Origin: Peptoniphilus catoniae | GTDB lineage: Bacteria; Bacillota; Clostridia; Tissierellales; Peptoniphilaceae | DNA: 64,000 bases | Reading direction: 5' to 3' | Assembly (NCBI RefSeq): GCF_901447155.2 | Contig: NZ_LR588418.1 | Span: 34,926 to 98,925 of the forward strand | Shown: in pieces, positions 60,300 to 64,000 of the stretch | Position numbering within the stretch: the first letter of the stretch is position 1 | How the letters are laid out: each line of letters begins with the position of its first letter | The notes under the pieces: model-generated | What the model was told of the DNA's origin: nothing | Seen by the model: the letters and a program-made list of their open reading frames with translations, nothing else | Databases searched by the model: none | Position numbers and translations under genes: made by a program

Positions 60300-61101
60300 A
60301 TAGAAATTTACTTTTTAAGTTTAACCAATAAGAATCTTGAGAAAAAACCAGCTTTTTAATATTTTTGTTAGAAACTTTAAAATTTATTTTTTTCAAATTG
60401 TTAAAAAAGTATTCCTGTCCATCAACTAAGAGCAAATTGGAATTATTATACCTTTTTTCCGGAGCCAAAGTAATAATATAATTGCCAGGTATAATAATGG
60501 AGCTTGAAAGAGATCTGTAAACAACACTGTTAATAGGTGCCATAGGTGTCATTTGCAAAGCATCAAGAGAATGATGAACCAAGGAGCCTCCAAGAGAAAA
60601 GTTATAGGCAGTAGATCCTGAAGGGGTGGAAATTAAAATACCATCTCCTGAAAACTTTTCCAGATGATTTCTGTTTACAAAAACGTTCATGTGAATAATT
60701 TTTGAATTTTTTGCCTTTAAAGCAATTTCATTAACACCAAGCATTACATGAGATTTGTTTCTTGTGAAGACCTCGGCTTCTATAAGCTTAAGCTGCTCTA
60801 TACTATAATTACCGTTTGTATAATCATCTATAAACTCATCTATATTATCAGGATCCACCTCCTGATAAAAGCCTAAATGACCTGTATTAATACCTACAAT
60901 AGGGATTGACGGGAAATTATTTTTATGAAGAGCCTTTATAAAGGTTCCATCTCCTCCTATTGAAATTATAAGCTCGGCATTTTCGTTAAACTGCTTGCTT
61001 GGTATGTATCCGCTTTTATTTAATTTATCAACTAAAATTTGATTAATCTTTCGAGAATCATAACTCGCATTAGATACAATATTGATAATTTTCTCTTTCA
61101 T
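60298..61101 (-). CDS. nadK: NAD kinase
   Basis: 267 aa. The diagnostic IISIGGDGTFIKAL with the catalytic Asp, GINTGHLGFYQEV, the conserved NE of GVNEIALKAK, and GDGILISTPSGSTAYNFSLGG. It phosphorylates NAD to NADP. ATG 61101 with GGAGGATTT is preferred over the ATG at 61125, eight codons upstream. Confidence 0.93.
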   Translation of the reverse strand: MKEKIINIVSNASYDSRKINQILVDKLNKSGYIPSKQFNENAELIISIGGDGTFIKALHKNNFPSIPIVGINTGHLGFYQEVDPDNIDEFIDDYTNGNYSIEQLKLIEAEVFTRNKSHVMLGVNEIALKAKNSKIIHMNVFVNRNHLEKFSGDGILISTPSGSTAYNFSLGGSLVHHSLDALQMTPMAPINSVVYRSLSSSIIIPGNYIITLAPEKRYNNSNLLLVDGQEYFFNNLKKINFKVSNKNIKKLVFSQDSYWLNLKSKFL

Positions 61102-61201
61102 AAATCCTCCAACCTTAAGCAACATATATCATACAATAAAAATAAAAGGATTAAAAGTAAAAAGTGATTATTAGATAGAAGTTCTATACTAAGGTGGATT
61201 C

Positions 61202-61230
61202 TTGAATAAACTAAGCAATTGTTATATAAT
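61202..61230 (+). promoter_or_regulatory. Promoter of the structured RNA
   Basis: TTGAAT (61202-61207), 17 bp, TATAAT (61225-61230). It places a transcript start at about 61237, three bases before the first paired base of the RNA. Confidence 0.7.
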
Positions 61231-61236
61231 TTTATT

Positions 61237-61418
61237 AAGCTCTACGATGTGCGCAAAAGCCTTATTTAATTCAACCGACATAAAAGATCCGGGAATCCAG
61301 ATATCATAAAGGATAACAGGCCGCAGGATTGCGGAAGTTAGAAATTTTGATGAGGACAACCACACTTAGGTGAGGCGGGTCTGAATTAATAAGGTCCCGG
61401 CATTGTGGAGTTATTTTT
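61237..61418 (+). ncRNA. Structured non-coding RNA, about 180 nt, with pseudoknot
   Basis: P1: CTCTACGATG (61240-61249) with CATTGTGGAG (61401-61410), 10 bp. P2: CCTTATTTAATTCA (61260-61273) with TGAATTAATAAGG (61382-61394), 13 bp with one bulge. Hairpin CCGCA-GGAT-TGCGG (61321-61334). CCGGGA (61289-61294) inside P2 can pair with TCCCGG (61395-61400) outside it, a 6-bp pseudoknot. P1 is followed by TTATTTTT. There is no open reading frame with an RBS. Size and 5'-3' pairing recall 6S RNA, but the branched core and pseudoknot fit better with a clostridial raiA-type RNA. Neither assignment is proven. Confidence 0.72.
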
Positions 61419-61495
61419 GTGCCATTTGATTAAATTAAAATCATAGGGGTATTAGATAATAAGTAAATGTAAATTTAATATTAGGAGTGATAAAA

Positions 61496-61996
61496 ATGGG
61501 ATTATTTGATTATTTAGAAGAAAAAAGAAGAGAAGCTGCAATGAAAAGAAACATTAAAGAGGCGGGTAAACTTGCTTTGGGAGCTAGTATAGGCGCTGCT
61601 ATTGGAGTTTTATTTGCACCTAAATCAGGAAAAGAAACAAGAGAAGATATTGCAGATAAGGCAAAAGAAACAGCTGAAGCTGTAAGCTCCGCAACAAAAG
61701 ATGCAGCAGATACAATTCAATTTAAAGCAAATCAAGCAAATGAACAATTAAAGAAAACCTATGAAGATTTAAGAACCAAGCTTGATGAAAAAAGAGAAGA
61801 GCTTGGAGAAAATGTAGAAGTAGCAAAGGCAAAAGCTCAAGCAATTGGAGAAATTGTAAAAGAAGGCGCCGAAGACGTTAAAAAAGACGTTAAAGAAACA
61901 AAAGAAGAAGTAAAAGAAGATATCAAAAAGGGAGCAGAAGAAGTTAAGAAAGATACAAAAGAAACTTCCAAAAAAGTAGAAAAAGAAACTAAATAA
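61496..61996 (+). CDS. YtxH domain-containing protein
   Basis: 166 aa. The N-terminal Gly/Ala helix LALGASIGAAIGVLFAPKSGKETR is the YtxH signature and probably membrane-associated. The rest is an Ala/Glu/Lys-rich amphipathic coiled coil with repeats like EVKKDTKETSKKVEKETK. General-stress-type family in Bacillus. ATG 61496 with AGGAGTGAT. It pairs with the DUF948-like gene 15 bp downstream. Confidence 0.85.
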   Translation: MGLFDYLEEKRREAAMKRNIKEAGKLALGASIGAAIGVLFAPKSGKETREDIADKAKETAEAVSSATKDAADTIQFKANQANEQLKKTYEDLRTKLDEKREELGENVEVAKAKAQAIGEIVKEGAEDVKKDVKETKEEVKEDIKKGAEEVKKDTKETSKKVEKETK

Positions 61997-62011
61997 TAGG
62001 AGAGTGTAAAT

Positions 62012-62503
62012 ATGCAAATGACAATTACGCTACAGGATCTGCTTACTATTATTTTATTTCTGGCAGGCATAGCAGCACTTGTTTTTCTTGCTCTGGCTCT
62101 GAAAAATATCCTAAGTATATTAAAGAAGATAGATCAAACAATTGAGGACAACCAAACCGTAATAGATGATACTATTAAAAAAGTTCCGGCTCTTACGGAT
62201 AATGCCCTTGGAATAAGTGACAATGTAAATAAAATAAGTTCAGAAGTTTCAGATATAGTAGTAGTCGCAAAGCCTGAAATAGAAAAGGCCGTTGCGACAG
62301 TAGGATCCATATCAAATACTGTAGAAGGCATATCAAGGAATGTGGATAAGACGGCTTTAAAGGTTACAGATACCATAGCAACAGTATCCGATACTGTATT
62401 TGATACATCAAAAACTATTTCATTAAGTGCCAATAATATTGTAGATTACTTCTATATATTAAAAGAAGTGCTTGAATCACTTAGAGAAGTTTTCTTTAAA
62501 TAA
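62012..62503 (+). CDS. DUF948-like membrane-anchored coiled-coil protein
   Basis: 163 aa. One N-terminal membrane helix (LLTIILFLAGIAALVFLALA), then a long Thr/Ser/Val heptad region (SDNVNKISSEVSDIVVVAKP...). DUF948 proteins commonly pair with YtxH proteins. Function unknown. Confidence 0.75.
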   Translation: MQMTITLQDLLTIILFLAGIAALVFLALALKNILSILKKIDQTIEDNQTVIDDTIKKVPALTDNALGISDNVNKISSEVSDIVVVAKPEIEKAVATVGSISNTVEGISRNVDKTALKVTDTIATVSDTVFDTSKTISLSANNIVDYFYILKEVLESLREVFFK

Positions 62504-62509
62504 AAACCT

Positions 62510-62543
62510 AAGGCGAAATTCCATTGAGAGTTTCGTCTTTTTT
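62510..62543 (+). terminator. Terminator of the YtxH-DUF948 pair
   Basis: AAGGCGAAA (62510-62518) pairs with TTTCGTCTT (62531-62539), then TTTTTATTTT. Confidence 0.82.
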
Positions 62544-62660
62544 ATTTTCAAAATAAAAAAAGCCTAAAGATTTTAAATTAATGGATAATACTGTATAATA
62601 TATATACTTGAATTTCACAAAAAAACCTTATAAAGGAATAAAAGGCAAAAGGAGGGATTT

Positions 62661-63677
62661 TTGTTGGCATCAACTATAAAAGACGTTGCTAAAATGGCGG
62701 ATGTATCAATTTCAACAGTATCCAGAGTAATAAATGATTCAAAACCGGTATCTCCTGAAGCTAGGAGAAGAGTATTACATGCAATAGAGGTTCTAAATTA
62801 TACACCCAATGAAGTAGCAAGAAGCCTTGTAAAAAGAAAGTCATATTTAATAGGAGTAATAGTGGACGATATAGGAACATCCTATGTAAGCAAAATATTA
62901 AGAGGTGTAGAAGAAGTAGGAAGAATGTATAATTACGATATTCTACTGGCATGCTCATACGGAAATCCTAAAGCCGAACTTAACCTGGCAAAAGTATTTA
63001 TGCAAAAACAAGTTGGGGGAATAATAGTAATTTCCACAAAATTAAACCAGAAATTGCTATATAAATTAGAAGAATATAAGCTGCCTCATATTAATATTAA
63101 TAAATTCTACGACATAGAAGAAAACCTAACAGTAAGAATAGGATATGAATCAATAAGTTGCGAAATGCTTAACTATCTAATTGAAATGGGACATAGAAAT
63201 ATTGCCGCGATGATTATGCAAAAAGACATAGATAGGACGGAAGAAAGATATAAACTTAAAGGCTATCAAAAAATAATGGCTGAAAACGACTTAAAAGAAA
63301 ACATTATTTACACCATGGGTACAGAAGAAAAAGATCTAAAAGAAGTTCATAAAAAAATAGATCAGGCAATAGAAGATGGAGTAACAGCACTTTTCTGTTC
63401 CCAAGACGAGTTGGCAATACACACTATAAACTATCTTTCAGATAAAGGACTCAAAGTACCGCAAGACTTATCTGTAACAGGCTTTGGAGGGACAGACCTT
63501 ACAGAAATCTACAGGCCTAAACTTACTACAGTTAGAATTTCTTATTATGAAATAGGAGCCGTAGCCATGAGAAGGACTCTAAAACTTATAGAAAAAGAAG
63601 ACACATCAAAAGACGAAAGAGTGGTACTTCCTCTGAGTATAATAAAAAGAGACACTGTAAAAGACTTAAGAAAATAA
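62661..63677 (+). CDS. LacI family transcriptional regulator
   Basis: 338 aa. Helix-turn-helix and hinge: TIKDVAKMADVSISTVSRVI and NYTPNEVARSLVKRKS, followed by a sugar-binding type effector domain (ALFCSQDELAIHTINYLSDK...VTGFGGTDL). Starts with TTG (61 or 64 of line 62661) after AGGAGGGATT. It stands alone, next to the rRNA operon. It could be a global CcpA-like or a ribose (RbsR-like) regulator; the rbs operon 45 kb away lacks its own regulator gene. Confidence 0.88.
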   Translation: MLASTIKDVAKMADVSISTVSRVINDSKPVSPEARRRVLHAIEVLNYTPNEVARSLVKRKSYLIGVIVDDIGTSYVSKILRGVEEVGRMYNYDILLACSYGNPKAELNLAKVFMQKQVGGIIVISTKLNQKLLYKLEEYKLPHININKFYDIEENLTVRIGYESISCEMLNYLIEMGHRNIAAMIMQKDIDRTEERYKLKGYQKIMAENDLKENIIYTMGTEEKDLKEVHKKIDQAIEDGVTALFCSQDELAIHTINYLSDKGLKVPQDLSVTGFGGTDLTEIYRPKLTTVRISYYEIGAVAMRRTLKLIEKEDTSKDERVVLPLSIIKRDTVKDLRK

Positions 63678-63738
63678 AAAGTTAATAAATTGAAATGTAA
63701 AAAACGAAAATCAAACAATCAAAAATTGTAAATTCATA

Positions 63739-63767
63739 TTGACATAATAAAAAACCAATGTTATTAT
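63739..63767 (+). promoter_or_regulatory. rRNA operon promoter P1
   Basis: TTGACA (63739-63744), 17 bp, TATTAT (63762-63767). Confidence 0.7.
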
Positions 63768-63827
63768 AATGAGGTCAGCTTTGCATGGAGAGGTTTTTTA
63801 AACTTAATAAAAAAGTAAAAAAATCCC

Positions 63828-63857
63828 TTGACAAAACAAAGCGAGGCAATATATAAT
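63828..63857 (+). promoter_or_regulatory. rRNA operon promoter P2
   Basis: TTGACA (63828-63833), 18 bp, TATAAT (63852-63857), about 120 bp before mature 16S. Tandem promoters are usual for rRNA operons. The leader between holds no gene; I do not see a clear boxA. Confidence 0.75.
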
Positions 63858-63975
63858 AGACAAGCTACCTCAAAAAAGGCAGCAAGAACCAAGATAATTA
63901 AATAGTGTAAGAAATCATAAGCAAAGAAGCTTAGCGGAAAAAGTCAGTAAAAAGAACTGAAGCTAAGGACAAATT

Positions 63976-64000
63976 ACAATCGAGAGTTTGATCCTGGCTC
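63976..64000 (+). rRNA. 16S ribosomal RNA, 5' end (cut by window)
   Basis: AGAGTTTGATCCTGGCTC at 63983-64000 is the universal 16S 5' segment. The mature end is placed at 63976 by alignment with E. coli position 1. Confidence 0.95.

Noticed and set aside
61366-61376. TTAGGTGAGGC as a Mg2+ (M-box) riboswitch core
   Set aside because: Only this short motif matches. The remaining M-box segments are absent, and the downstream gene is not a magnesium transporter.

Overview
The window is AT-rich and reads as chromosomal DNA of a low-GC, anaerobic Gram-positive bacterium (Firmicutes). The Clostridia/Tissierellia side, for example a Peptoniphilaceae-like coccus, is my best guess. Pointers are an SLH-domain S-layer protein, G5/3D and copper-amine-oxidase-stalk cell-wall proteins, type III glutamine synthetase, ThyX instead of ThyA, QueH, the meso-diaminopimelate dehydrogenase route, a long Bacillus-type pyruvate kinase, and the gene order cysS-mrnC-thyX-rlmB-yacP. 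The species is inference. The window ends about 25 nt into a 16S rRNA gene, behind two tandem rRNA-type promoters.

Layout. 1-2.6 kb: end of a patatin-like lipase, a Nudix hydrolase and a DUF348/G5/3D secreted protein. 2.6-9.4 kb: an accessory-looking zone with three clusters of intergenic repeats, a large S-layer gene with a structured leader, and a five-gene cassette (sigma factor, amidase, DUF1659, DUF2922, YvrJ). The 50-aa YvrJ gene of that cassette is very short. 9.4-16.9 kb: whiA-ptsH, then dnaE-pfkA-pyk. 17.2-22 kb: ribose kinase/ABC transporter operon rbsKACDB. 22.2-23.6 kb: a 2-hydroxyacid dehydrogenase followed by a tandemly duplicated hairpin repeat. 23.7-26.5 kb: a four-gene minus-strand operon (isoprenylcysteine-methyltransferase-like, alpha/beta hydrolase, ATC-hydrolase-like, SAM methyltransferase) whose promoter carries a near-consensus Fur-type box. 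26.9-30.6 kb: ispE, a glutamate-racemase-like relic, a zincin, a membrane J-protein, queH and two tRNAs.

30.7-40 kb is aspartate-family metabolism. asd and hom are divergent with overlapping -35 boxes. A second hydroxyacid dehydrogenase, rpiB and a secreted GH26-like hydrolase follow hom. A lysine riboswitch with an intrinsic terminator precedes lysC-dapA-dapB-ddh. 40.1-47 kb: a wall-stalk protein, then a LysR-controlled hydantoin/ureide operon (31-aa symporter accessory peptide, sodium:solute symporter, hydantoinase, carbamoylase, hydantoin racemase). 47-56 kb: FetAB-like exporter, type III glutamine synthetase behind a terminator-bearing leader, pyrG, DUF2207-LemA, a cysteine synthase-like enzyme and a Nudix protein. 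56.5-61.1 kb: cysS-mrnC-thyX-rlmB-yacP, then nadK on the other strand. 61.2-64 kb: a pseudoknotted non-coding RNA with its own promoter, a YtxH/DUF948 pair, a LacI-type regulator and the rRNA operon start.

Most interesting items: the non-coding RNA at 61.24-61.41 kb, the sigma-amidase-YvrJ cassette, the Fur-box operon, the multi-hairpin repeats at 2.8-3.4 and 7.1 kb, the A8 frameshift that removes the usual YacP tail, and two leaders in which a hairpin is placed to gate expression (zincin gene and glutamine synthetase).
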